Part shown: piece after piece, positions 34,191-43,379 of the stretch
How positions within the stretch are numbered: the stretch's first letter is position 1
How the letters are laid out: every line of letters begins with the position of its first letter
Assembly (NCBI RefSeq): GCF_003346715.1
Contig: NZ_QQPQ01000015.1
Span: forward strand, 1-64,000
DNA from: Oceanispirochaeta sp. M1
GTDB lineage: Bacteria > Spirochaetota > Spirochaetia > DSM-2461
Direction: 5' to 3'
Length of the DNA stretch: 64,000 bases
Notes under the pieces: model-generated
What the model saw: only the letters and a program-made list of their open reading frames with translations
The model's database searches: none
What the model was told of the DNA's origin: nothing
Translations under genes and position numbers: made by a program

Positions 34191-34458
34191 TGATGACTTT
34201 TTATCATTCCTCCTGATTCACTGTTTTATTCTGTCATTGAACAGAAAAAAAGAAAACATGTATTGAATAAAATTGCAGATCCGGAGAATGTAAGAAATCA
34301 TTATTTTTTCCACTAATGCATATATTGAATAATAATTTTGATGAAAAAAGAATCAGCAATCAATCAACATATATAATTTATTGGTATATAATGGTGATAA
34401 GCACTAAAATAATCATTATTGAATATGGAAATCACATTTTAAAAAGGAACTACGAATT
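34191..34458. other. Non-coding leader before the efflux operon
   Basis: A+T-rich and without a gene. It should hold the left boundary of the IS110-family element and the promoter of the tolC-type gene. TATAAT occurs at about 34386-34391, roughly 70 bases before the ATG, without a convincing -35 box. AAGGAAC precedes the tolC start. Confidence 0.35.
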
Positions 34459-35748
34459 ATGTATAAACGAATTTCAGGACTAATAATTTTATTATGCGTC
34501 ACAGCAGTTTATATCCAGGCCATGGATCTGACTGTTGATGAAGCTGTTGAGATAGCCCTTGAACAGAATCTTGAACTGCAATCAACTTATATAGGTCAGA
34601 GAACTCTTGAAAGAGAGAAGAACTCAAACTGGAATGAATTTCTCCCTGATGCCAGCGTTTCTGCCGGTCTGGGAAAAACAAATACACAGGATGCCGGATA
34701 TCCGGAATATTGGAACCTGTCCCTGGGCTTTAACACTTCTCTTGACTTATCAGCAGACACTTACTTTCAGATCAAAGATACGATCATGGATTATCAGAAA
34801 GGACTGATCACTCAGGATATTGCAGTTCAAAAACTAAAAAGAGATGTACGCAAGGCTTTTTACTACATCATACTGATCAGAGAAACCATCGATGTGAATA
34901 TCGATATGATTGATACTGCCTTTAAAAGATATGAAAGAGCTAAGGTAAACTACGAGCTTGGTAATATTGCTTATGTAGAGGTTCTCTCCTATCAGGTTGC
35001 CTGGGAAAATATGAAACCCCAACTGATCAACCTGGAGAATTCCTATGAAACATCCTTATGGGAATTTAAAAGATTGCTGGGAATTGATCTTGAAGAAAAT
35101 ATTGTCATTGTTGGTGAGATAGAAAGTGATATTCAGATTTTTGACTCGGAAAACATAATTTCAGAATACATGTATGACAGGCTGGAAGTTCAATACTTTT
35201 CAAAACTAGTTGAACAGATCAGGGTAAAAAAAGGAATGGCAGCAGCCCAGACCATGACACCAGTGCTTGGACTGGGGTATTCATGGAATTCTATGATGGA
35301 TGATCCATTTGGAGATGAGATTGACAATCCTGAGTGGAATGATAACTCAGGCAGCATGAACATGAGCCTGACTCTGCCATTGGATGGATTTATCCCTAAT
35401 TCCCAAAAAAATCTGTATGTAAAGAAATATAAGGATCAGCTGGAGAGAGCAGAACTGACTCTTGAGAATCAGGTAAGAGGAAATGCTATCGATATACAGT
35501 CAGTTGTTCTTCTTCTCAATAAATCAGCCAGTACCATCGATTCATTGGAACTCAATGTCGATTTAGCTCAGGAAAACTATAACCTGGTAGACAGTTCCTA
35601 CACAGAAGGGATTCTCGATTTCCTGGATGTACAGAATGCTGATGATGAATTAAACAAAGCAAAACTGATGGTTGTAGATGAAAAATACAACTACATATCC
35701 GCCCTTATGGATCTTCAATACATAATCAACAACGATGAACTTAAGTAG
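34459..35748 (+). CDS. TolC-family outer-membrane efflux protein
   Basis: A 429-residue protein with a signal peptide (about 1-21, ending QAMDLT) and the two-fold repeated coiled-coil structure of TolC proteins: LTVDEAVEIALEQNLELQ opens the first repeat and the second ends with SYTEGILDFLDVQNADDELN, a typical family segment. It should form the trimeric outer-membrane duct. It is the first gene of a three-gene operon (38 and 9 bases to the next genes) with the adaptor and the RND pump, a complete tripartite efflux system. No TetR- or MarR-type repressor is linked. Confidence 0.92.
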   Translation: MYKRISGLIILLCVTAVYIQAMDLTVDEAVEIALEQNLELQSTYIGQRTLEREKNSNWNEFLPDASVSAGLGKTNTQDAGYPEYWNLSLGFNTSLDLSADTYFQIKDTIMDYQKGLITQDIAVQKLKRDVRKAFYYIILIRETIDVNIDMIDTAFKRYERAKVNYELGNIAYVEVLSYQVAWENMKPQLINLENSYETSLWEFKRLLGIDLEENIVIVGEIESDIQIFDSENIISEYMYDRLEVQYFSKLVEQIRVKKGMAAAQTMTPVLGLGYSWNSMMDDPFGDEIDNPEWNDNSGSMNMSLTLPLDGFIPNSQKNLYVKKYKDQLERAELTLENQVRGNAIDIQSVVLLLNKSASTIDSLELNVDLAQENYNLVDSSYTEGILDFLDVQNADDELNKAKLMVVDEKYNYISALMDLQYIINNDELK

Positions 35749-35786
35749 CAGATAATGAGTGAATCAATAAAAGTTAGGAGAATAGA

Positions 35787-36866
35787 ATGTCCAAAAAGAA
35801 ACTAAAGAGGGTAATAATTGTACTGGCAGTAACCATAGGCCTGATTATTATTGCTCAAATTATAAAAGCAACTCAGAAAGAACCTGAAATTGTTCTCCCT
35901 GTAAGGCCGGTTAAGGTCATGGAGCTTTCTTTAAATGAGGGAGATTTTACAAGAACCTATCCAGGTGTAGTAAAAGCCTCTCAGATTGTTGAACTTACCT
36001 TTGAAGTCAATGGCCGAATCAATGAAATGCCCGTAGTAGAGGGTGAAACTGTTGAGGAAGGCGATCTCATAGCACGGCTGGATCCCACAGATTATGTAAA
36101 CCGGCGGGATGCTGCAAGAGCTCAGTACGATACGGCTCAGAGTAACCTGGATCGTTCCAAGTCTCTTTATGAGAGAGATATGATTTCACAGGTAGAGCTG
36201 GAAACCCGTCAGGCCACATTTGATGTGAATATGGCCGACTTTAATATTGCCCAGAAGGCTGTTGATGATACATATATCTATGCCCCTTTTGCAGGTGTGA
36301 TTTCGGCTCGTTATGTTGATCTTCATGAACAGGTCCAGAGTCAACAGGCAATTATGACCCTTGAAGATCTCACAGATATTGATGTAACCATCAATATTCC
36401 AGAAAAAACAGTCAGACATTTCAACAAATATAGAGTAAATGTCTTTGCCATTTTTGATCAGGATAAGGAAAAGCAATATGTTCTGAAAGTTAAGGAATTC
36501 AGTTCTGCTCCGGACCCCCAGACAAAAACTTACAAGGCAACATTAACAATGGAACGTCCTGAGGGATTCAACGTATTCCCGGGAATGGCAGTAAAGGTAC
36601 TCTTGGATGGCGAGCTGAAAGCTGAAATCCCCGAAGATGTTTTTATTATTCCTGCCAGCGCCTTCTTTTCAAATCCTGCAGGAGAAACACTTGTCTGGGT
36701 CATAAATGAAAGTGGCATGACAGTAAGCTCCAGAAAAGTCGAAACAAGCACCATGATTGACGGTTACATTGAAGTTAAAACCGGATTGGAAAGTGGAGAG
36801 ATTATCGCCATTGCCGGTGTGAGTCAGCTTATGGAAGATCAGAAAATCCGGTACTACAACCAATAG
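35787..36866 (+). CDS. RND efflux periplasmic adaptor (membrane fusion protein)
   Basis: A 359-residue adaptor with one N-terminal membrane anchor (about 7-24). The lipoyl-like halves are at LTFEVNGRINEMPVVEGETVEEGDLIARLDP (about 72-102) and YIYAPFAGVISARYVD (about 163-178), separated by a coiled-coil hairpin; beta-barrel and membrane-proximal domains follow, ending near residue 359. The protein bridges TolC and the RND pump. AGGAG precedes the ATG. Unlike AcrA there is no lipobox; the uncleaved helix holds it in the inner membrane. Confidence 0.93.
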   Translation: MSKKKLKRVIIVLAVTIGLIIIAQIIKATQKEPEIVLPVRPVKVMELSLNEGDFTRTYPGVVKASQIVELTFEVNGRINEMPVVEGETVEEGDLIARLDPTDYVNRRDAARAQYDTAQSNLDRSKSLYERDMISQVELETRQATFDVNMADFNIAQKAVDDTYIYAPFAGVISARYVDLHEQVQSQQAIMTLEDLTDIDVTINIPEKTVRHFNKYRVNVFAIFDQDKEKQYVLKVKEFSSAPDPQTKTYKATLTMERPEGFNVFPGMAVKVLLDGELKAEIPEDVFIIPASAFFSNPAGETLVWVINESGMTVSSRKVETSTMIDGYIEVKTGLESGEIIAIAGVSQLMEDQKIRYYNQ

Positions 36867-36875
36867 GGGCCATTA

Positions 36876-39800
36876 ATGAATATTGCTGAAATAGCTATAG
36901 AAAAAAAAGTTATTACCTATATTGTCATGGTCCTGCTTCTGGTAGGTGGTTTTATAGGTTTTCAAAATATGGGAAAGCTGGAAGATCCGGACTTTACCAT
37001 CAGAGAAGTACGTGTTATTACCATGTACCCCGGTGCGACTCCTTCAGAAGTAGAAGAAGAAGTCTCAGATATCATCGAACAGGCGGCCCAGCAGCTTCCT
37101 GATGTGGAAGAAGTCAGTTCAGAATCTTCCAATGGAATGTCCATTGTTACGGTTAAGTTCTTTATGGGAATAAATTCTGAAGAATACAGACAGCTTTATG
37201 ATGAACTGAGAAGAAAGGTGAATGACGCTCAGACCAGTCTACCCCCGGGTACCGGACCATCACTGGTGAATGATGACTTTGGAGATGTATTTGGTATTTT
37301 TTATGCCATAACAGGAGACGGATTCACACAGAAAGAACTCTATGATTATACCGAAGATTTGGAAAAAGCGCTTCTACTTGTCCCGGGAGTCAGTAAAGTA
37401 GAACTCTGGGGAGTCCCGCAGGAAGTTATCTATGTTGAAATATCAAGAACCATGATCTCCAGCATGGATATCTCAGAAGATTACCTTTACAGCCTCCTTC
37501 AGGATCAGAATATGGTCGTATCCACCGGTAGTGTGGCAGTAGGTGACTCAAGGATGATCTTCCGGGGAGAAAGTGGTGCCCAATCTGTTCAGGAACTGGG
37601 TGATACGGTTATAAGCAGCAGCTCTGATTCACAGATTACTCTTAAAGACATTGCAACAATCCGCAGGGATTATAGAGACCCTCCTCAAAACATCCTGCGC
37701 TATAATGGAAAACAGGGAATTGGCCTGGGTATATCTGTTATGAAGGGTGGAAATGTTATTGTCATTGGTGATGCTATCACCGAAGCTCTGAATAATGTGA
37801 TTAAAGATACACCTTTAGGGATGGAAGTTGAAACCATCATGATGCAGGGAAATGCGGTCCGGAAATCCATCACCGGATTTGTTATGAACCTGGTTCAGTC
37901 GGTTGTCATAGTTATCGGTCTCCTTATGATATTTATGGGGCTGCAAAGCGGAATGCTTATCGGTGGAATGCTGATTCTTATTATTGCAGGAACCCTATTA
38001 ATAATGTATCTGCAGGGCATTACTCTACAGAGGATTTCTCTGGGAGCCCTTATAATCGCCATGGGAATGCTTGTGGATAACTCCATTGTTATTACCGAAG
38101 GCATGCTGGTTCGCTTTCAAAAAGGTGAGAAAAAACTTGTAGCAGCCAACAAGGTTGTCAATCAGCAGATATGGCCCCTCTTCGGGGCGACTCTTGTTGC
38201 CATATTTGCCTTTGCTTCTGTTGGTATGTCCCCCGATGGAACAGGTGAGTATACCAGATCTCTTTTTCTTGTCATCATAATATCCCTGACTCTCAGCTGG
38301 GTGCTTGCCATAACGGTCAATCCTATGCTTGCTGTTCAGTTTCTGAAGCCTAAAGTAAAAGAGGAAGATCCTGAACTGATCCAGAAAGATGGAAAGCTTA
38401 TGCAGCTGTACAAGGGTCTGATCAAGTATTCTATAGCCAACAAATTCTTTATTGTTCTTATACTGGCTTGTCTACTGGCTCTTTCAATGGCCGCTTTTCA
38501 ATTTGTCAGTGTGAGTTTCTTCCCTAAATCTGAACAGCCTCAGTTTATGATCGACTACTGGCTCCCTGAGGGAACAGATATTAGGCGAACCGAACAGGAT
38601 ATGATGGAAATTGAAGAGTATCTCATGTCCCTGGAAGAAGTCAAAAATGTTTCCACCTATGTAGGACAGGCTCCGCTGCGTTTTCAATTGACCTTCTCTC
38701 CTGAAAAGCCGAACAGCCGCTATGGTATGTTCCTTGTGGAAGTTTATGATTCCAAAAAAATTGATGCTCTGTTTCCCCAATTACAGGAGCATCTGGACTC
38801 TACAATGGTTGACGGGATGAGTCAGCTTCTGCGCTTTAATCTGGGCCCCGGCAGTAAGGGAGCCATAAGCACAAGAGTTCTTGGTCCTGATTCCAAGGTT
38901 GTACGGGAAATAGCTCAACAGATCAAGGAGATCTATTTTGAAGCCGGAGCTATTGCCATAACCGATGACTGGGGTGACCCTGCGGCAGTAGTACGTATGG
39001 ATATAGATTCCCTACAAGTCAAGAGAACCGGATTATCCAGAGTAGATGTCAATGAGGCATTGCAGCAATCCTATCTGGGAAAACAGATTGGTCTGTACCG
39101 GGAAAACAATAAACTCCTCCCCATACTGGCCCGTCCTCCACAGGAAGAACGAATGGGTGTTCAACAGGCCAATGAAATACAGATCTGGAGTGCACAGACC
39201 GGAAGGTATATCCCTCTGGCTCAGCTGACTAAATCACCGGAACTGGCCTGGGAAGATTCAAGGATTCAAAGAAAAGACCGTCTGAGAGCCATGGCAGTCA
39301 AATGCGATCCCAGGGAAGGCATACTTGCCAACTCAATCTTTGAAAAGACAAGGCCTCTTATTGAAGCCATCGAGATGCCCCCGGGTTATTATATTGAATT
39401 TTCAGGAGAATATGAGGATTCAAAGAATGCGAATGAGGGGATCAGCAAGACTTTCCCACTGGCCTTTCTGGCAATGACTCTCACCATCTTATTCTTGTGG
39501 AATAAGATAAAACAGCCGATCATAATCCTTCTTTCTATACCCCTTTCTCTTATAGGGGTTATTTTCGGGCTGGTACTGACAAATACCTCCCTGGGATTTA
39601 TGGCAATACTCGGTTCCCTTGCTCTCTTCGGGATGGCCATAAAAAATGCCATCGTCATGGTGGATGAGATTGACCAACTGATAAAGGAGGGTGTAGCCCC
39701 TTATCAGGCCCTCCTGGATGCTTCACAGAGTAGACTGAGACCCGTAATGATGGCGACTCTTTCTACAGTCATGGGTATGGCCCCGCTGATCACAGATATC

Positions 39801-39971
39801 TTCTTTAGAAGCATGGCTGTTGCGATTATGTTCGGTCTCTCTTTCTCTGCCTTTCTGACTTTGATTGTCTCCCCCACCCTCTATGCCATCTTCTTCAAGA
39901 TAGATCCGCCGGAGGATGATGATGATGCCCCTGAGGCTTTGACTGCAGAGGCTGTTCCGGAAACAGTATAA
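36876..39971 (+). CDS. RND-family efflux pump (AcrB/MexF superfamily)
   Basis: A 1031-residue inner-membrane transporter of normal length with twelve transmembrane helices: one at 12-30, a bundle at about 330-490, one near 525-545, and the second bundle at about 850-1010. Large periplasmic loops lie between. The duplicated halves, the ATPSEVEEEVSDIIEQAAQQ segment in the porter domain and the helix-4 motif GMLVDNSIVITEGM with its proton-relay acid are visible. The pump is proton-driven and exports drugs, detergents or metabolites with the adaptor and TolC partner encoded just before it. The tail is acidic. A strong terminator follows its stop. Confidence 0.95.
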   Translation: MNIAEIAIEKKVITYIVMVLLLVGGFIGFQNMGKLEDPDFTIREVRVITMYPGATPSEVEEEVSDIIEQAAQQLPDVEEVSSESSNGMSIVTVKFFMGINSEEYRQLYDELRRKVNDAQTSLPPGTGPSLVNDDFGDVFGIFYAITGDGFTQKELYDYTEDLEKALLLVPGVSKVELWGVPQEVIYVEISRTMISSMDISEDYLYSLLQDQNMVVSTGSVAVGDSRMIFRGESGAQSVQELGDTVISSSSDSQITLKDIATIRRDYRDPPQNILRYNGKQGIGLGISVMKGGNVIVIGDAITEALNNVIKDTPLGMEVETIMMQGNAVRKSITGFVMNLVQSVVIVIGLLMIFMGLQSGMLIGGMLILIIAGTLLIMYLQGITLQRISLGALIIAMGMLVDNSIVITEGMLVRFQKGEKKLVAANKVVNQQIWPLFGATLVAIFAFASVGMSPDGTGEYTRSLFLVIIISLTLSWVLAITVNPMLAVQFLKPKVKEEDPELIQKDGKLMQLYKGLIKYSIANKFFIVLILACLLALSMAAFQFVSVSFFPKSEQPQFMIDYWLPEGTDIRRTEQDMMEIEEYLMSLEEVKNVSTYVGQAPLRFQLTFSPEKPNSRYGMFLVEVYDSKKIDALFPQLQEHLDSTMVDGMSQLLRFNLGPGSKGAISTRVLGPDSKVVREIAQQIKEIYFEAGAIAITDDWGDPAAVVRMDIDSLQVKRTGLSRVDVNEALQQSYLGKQIGLYRENNKLLPILARPPQEERMGVQQANEIQIWSAQTGRYIPLAQLTKSPELAWEDSRIQRKDRLRAMAVKCDPREGILANSIFEKTRPLIEAIEMPPGYYIEFSGEYEDSKNANEGISKTFPLAFLAMTLTILFLWNKIKQPIIILLSIPLSLIGVIFGLVLTNTSLGFMAILGSLALFGMAIKNAIVMVDEIDQLIKEGVAPYQALLDASQSRLRPVMMATLSTVMGMAPLITDIFFRSMAVAIMFGLSFSAFLTLIVSPTLYAIFFKIDPPEDDDDAPEALTAEAVPETV

Positions 39972-39983
39972 AACAGATTTTTT

Positions 39984-40012
39984 AAAACCGGCCTTCACGG
40001 GCCGGTTTTTTT
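39984..40012 (+). terminator. Intrinsic terminator of the RND operon
   Basis: AAAACCGGCC and GGCCGGTTTT form a perfect 10-base-pair stem around TTCACG, with the U-tract continuing to 40012. It ends right at the beginning of the next gene's open frame. Confidence 0.95.
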
Positions 40013-40029
40013 ATATGATAATGTTCCCC

Positions 40030-40767
40030 ATGTCAAAGACTCTATTAGATAGGATTATAATTGTTCTCTGCCGACCGGAAGGAAGCCTGAACATAGGTGC
40101 CGTTTGTCGGGCAATGGAGAATATGGGGATTTCCCATTTAAGCCTTGTGGGTGATTTAAAAGCTGTTGATCATGAGAAAGTCAGGATGATGGCCATCCAT
40201 TCTTATTGGATTTATGAGAATGCCGGACACTTCGAAACTCTGCCTGAAGCTCTTAGCAACGCCGTTATCGCATCCGGTATAACAAGGCGCCTGGGTAAAA
40301 ATCGAAAACATATCTCACGTCTGCCTGAAGAGCTTGCCTCTTTTGCATCAGATACTGCAGAGGGAGATATTGCACTGGTCTTCGGTAATGAAAAAAGCGG
40401 GCTTAATGATGAAGAACTGGCTTTCTGTACCGAAGCCTGTCATATCCCAAGTCATCCAGATAATCCCTCTTTAAACCTTTCCCATGCAGTACAGATTCTG
40501 ACTTACTCATTTTACAGAGAGACCATGCAAAACAATACAGGCCGATACTCTCCTGTTCCCATTGCAACTATAGAAACCCTGGCAGATACAGTAGAGTCGA
40601 CCTTAAAGGATTCAGGATATTACGATAAACCCGACCGTTTCAAAACCAGGCAGTTTTTCAGAGATATCTTTGCCCGTGCCTCTCTGAGTAAAAAAGAAGC
40701 CGACCATATGGAAAAAGTTTTTCAAAAACTCCGTTCCCTTGCCAAATCAAACAGAGAGAAACAATGA
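40030..40767 (+). CDS. trmJ: TrmJ-like tRNA 2'-O-methyltransferase (SpoU family)
   Basis: A 245-residue SPOUT-class methyltransferase. Motif 1 is VLCRPEGSLNIGAVCRAMENMG, where the usual Asn/Arg pattern N-I-G-A-x-x-R is present; motif 2 is IALVFGNEKSGLNDEEL near 120-136, and motif 3 is IPSHPDNPSLNLSHAVQI. The family methylates ribose at position 32 of tRNAs. I choose ATG 40030 because the longer frame from 40015 starts inside the terminator tail; neither start has a clear ribosome binding site. The stop overlaps the ATG of the next gene by four bases. Confidence 0.88.
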   Translation: MSKTLLDRIIIVLCRPEGSLNIGAVCRAMENMGISHLSLVGDLKAVDHEKVRMMAIHSYWIYENAGHFETLPEALSNAVIASGITRRLGKNRKHISRLPEELASFASDTAEGDIALVFGNEKSGLNDEELAFCTEACHIPSHPDNPSLNLSHAVQILTYSFYRETMQNNTGRYSPVPIATIETLADTVESTLKDSGYYDKPDRFKTRQFFRDIFARASLSKKEADHMEKVFQKLRSLAKSNREKQ

Positions 40768-41663
40768 ACAGAGATAAAAAAGCCGTTATCTATGCCCTTG
40801 CCGCCATTCTGCTCTGGTCCACAGTGGCTACGGCCTTCAAGAAATCACTTGAGATGATATCAGCCTTTGACCTTCTTCTCCTCTCCTGTATATGGTCTGT
40901 TATCGTCCTTGGAGCCGTCAATTTTTCTAAAGAACTGAACCTGAACTGTCTAAAAATCACAAAGGAGGAAGGTTTTGTCTATTTACTGGGAGCCCTGCTC
41001 AACCCTGTAGCCTATTACCTTGTACTTTTCTACAGTTATGACCTACTGCCTGCACAGATCGCCCAGCCTTTGAATTACACATGGCCTCTGATGCTGGTTT
41101 TACTCTCAATCCCGATATTAAAGAGAAAGCCGGCACTCACAGATGCCATAGCTCTGCTGATCTGTTTTGCAGGAATAATGCTGATAAGCCGGGGTGGAAC
41201 TTCCGAAACCCTCGGCCCTTTAAGCAAAAAGGGGATATTCCTGGCCCTTTTCAGCTCTATACTATGGGCCCTTTACTGGCTCATGGGAAACAGACAGCCC
41301 GGACAGCAGGATAAAAGGCTGTTCTGGAATTTCTTTTTAGCACTTCCGGTACTCCTGCTGCTCAAGCCCTTCCTCTCACCGGGATTTCCTCATCTGAGTG
41401 CTGCCATACTCTTATCAACAGCATGGGTAGGATTCTTTGAAATGGGAATTACATTTATCTTCTGGGGACTGGCCTTACAGGCAGCGAGCCATCCTGCCAG
41501 GATCAGTCATCTGGTCTATCTCTCTCCATTCCTCTCACTCTTCTGGATCTCACTTATCCTGAAGGAGAAAATACAGATGAGTACAATAACGGGACTGGCA
41601 GTGATTGTCGCAGGAATACTGCTTAGAGAATTTATATCAAAACGGAAAATGAATCAGCCTTAG
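40764..41663 (+). CDS. EamA/DMT-family transporter
   Basis: A 299-residue inner-membrane protein with about ten hydrophobic segments in two EamA repeats (about 5-135 and 150-290). AILLWSTVATAFKKSLE near the start and LIWISLILKEK-like positions (FWISLILKEKI) near the end fit the family. It is translationally coupled to the methyltransferase gene by an ATGA overlap, but a shared function is not obvious. The stop overlaps that of the convergent fapA gene by four bases. Substrate unknown. Confidence 0.9.
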   Translation: MNRDKKAVIYALAAILLWSTVATAFKKSLEMISAFDLLLLSCIWSVIVLGAVNFSKELNLNCLKITKEEGFVYLLGALLNPVAYYLVLFYSYDLLPAQIAQPLNYTWPLMLVLLSIPILKRKPALTDAIALLICFAGIMLISRGGTSETLGPLSKKGIFLALFSSILWALYWLMGNRQPGQQDKRLFWNFFLALPVLLLLKPFLSPGFPHLSAAILLSTAWVGFFEMGITFIFWGLALQAASHPARISHLVYLSPFLSLFWISLILKEKIQMSTITGLAVIVAGILLREFISKRKMNQP

Positions 41664-43321
41664 TCTTTCACACCGGGAAGAGCTTTTTTGATATCTTCGG
41701 GAACCTGAGACGGATTATATCCTGTTTCCTTAATTCTCCCCTCACGGGCCTGAAGAATTGTCTTTTTAGCTCCCCTCTGATCCACGGTAAACTCCAGCAG
41801 TCCAAAACTGATTTTTGATCCTGCATAAATAATATCTTCCACGAGAATAAAGCTTTCCCTGGAGGGGATCAGTTCCTTACGTAATTGCTGTACTTTTTTC
41901 ATGGTGTAAGCGATCCTGACTCCCGCGTCCCTCACCTGTGCTGCGGCCTGATCTTTCTGTCTGAAACTCAAATCCGAGGCCCCTGGAATGGAACACTGTT
42001 TTGTATAATAGGCCAGCTGCTTATCCATCTCATCCTGGATTTGCCGTTGTTTCTCAAGTTCTTTCAATGTATCAAAAAAGATATCAAGTTCTTCCGGAGC
42101 TACACCTGTTACAACATTAGTTTTAGCTTCATATAGACTGCCGATCTTTCGGCACTTGATCCAGTCCTTTACAACAGTCAGACCGCCTACTATTTCACAA
42201 CGGCCGCCTTCCAGAAGAAGATCCCCACCTATTTTAACTGTTGAGTTTAAAAGTGCACCCGAAATAAATGCAGATCCTTTAACCTGGACAAATGAGCTTT
42301 CAATAAAACGGGCATACAAGTCACCCTGAACACCAAGATGACCCTCTTTGTCTCCATTTATTCCGGACTGCAGAATCAGATTCCGCCCTGCTTCAACGGT
42401 CACCCGCCCTACACTCTTGGTAATCTGAATATCTCCTGAGGCCTTTACAGAGAACCCATCAGCCACATGGCCTTTAACAATGATAGAACCTTCAAAACTA
42501 AGGTTTCCTGTCTCATAATCTACATTATTTACAGTTACAACGGGTTCAACTATAACTGCACCCTTATCCAGACGCACATTACCTGCTACCAGTGCAACTA
42601 TCTGCTTTCCCTTGATCTGTGTATTCTCACCGGCATTCAGGCTTTCACCTTCATCAGCAGGTTTGGCTGTAACCGTTTCACCATACACATCACTACCGTT
42701 ACCGGGTATGACAGGATTTTCCAGCTCTGCCAGAACAGCGCCGGCTTCCTTAAACTGAATAAAATTGAGTTCTTTCAGATCTATCCGTCCGAAAGGGAGT
42801 TCCCTGAAAGGTTTTCCAACTTCCAGATTGAAAGTATAAGCGATTTTACCTCCCCGGCCGTCAACGGCGGGAGTCCCCTCTGCGATGGTGATCCATTCAT
42901 TATAACAAACTGTATTGATACAGCGGCTTACAGCATCCGGCAGAATTCCACTTGAAATTTTGTTATCCCGGAGAACATGCTGAAACTCTTCTTCAGTAAC
43001 AGCGCCGCCCCCGATCTTAGGAGGTTCGATGAAGACCTCAGCCTTCATCCTGTCCTCTCTAACCCTCACCTGGATAAAAGGTGACAGATGAACCCCTGAA
43101 GGCCACTCAATGAGTTTCTGGACAGAACCATCAGCCTTTTCGATAATATCCTCAATCTGCATCATCCGAACCATGGGGATTTCCAGGATTTTCATTCGGC
43201 TCATAATTTCTTCGGCAAAGACCCTGTTTTCGGGACTGGAGGGAGGATAAACTCTTAAAACGGCAAAACCATTTCTATAATAGAGACTGAATCTCTTGTC
43301 GGAATCATTGTGTGAGGACAT
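41660..43321 (-). CDS. FapA/DUF342 family protein
   Basis: A 553-residue cytoplasmic protein. The N-terminal part (about 100-250) holds the FapA domain, with SGILPDAVSRCIN and EGTPAVDGRGGKIAYTFN as typical segments. A right-handed beta-helix-like repeat follows (about 255-400; G-N-x-x-x-x-G-x-I strands such as NLSFEGSIIVKGHVADGFSVK), then a coiled coil at about 415-480 and a short C-terminal strand region. FapA proteins (DUF342) affect polar placement or assembly of flagella in some Gram-negative bacteria and occur widely in spirochaetes. No other flagellar gene is adjacent, so a link to motility is inference. Confidence 0.85.
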   Translation of the reverse strand: MSSHNDSDKRFSLYYRNGFAVLRVYPPSSPENRVFAEEIMSRMKILEIPMVRMMQIEDIIEKADGSVQKLIEWPSGVHLSPFIQVRVREDRMKAEVFIEPPKIGGGAVTEEEFQHVLRDNKISSGILPDAVSRCINTVCYNEWITIAEGTPAVDGRGGKIAYTFNLEVGKPFRELPFGRIDLKELNFIQFKEAGAVLAELENPVIPGNGSDVYGETVTAKPADEGESLNAGENTQIKGKQIVALVAGNVRLDKGAVIVEPVVTVNNVDYETGNLSFEGSIIVKGHVADGFSVKASGDIQITKSVGRVTVEAGRNLILQSGINGDKEGHLGVQGDLYARFIESSFVQVKGSAFISGALLNSTVKIGGDLLLEGGRCEIVGGLTVVKDWIKCRKIGSLYEAKTNVVTGVAPEELDIFFDTLKELEKQRQIQDEMDKQLAYYTKQCSIPGASDLSFRQKDQAAAQVRDAGVRIAYTMKKVQQLRKELIPSRESFILVEDIIYAGSKISFGLLEFTVDQRGAKKTILQAREGRIKETGYNPSQVPEDIKKALPGVKD

Positions 43322-43379
43322 GGTGTTATCTTAATAGACTACCCCCGAGGCCGCAAGTCCCGGGAGAATTTTATGACTA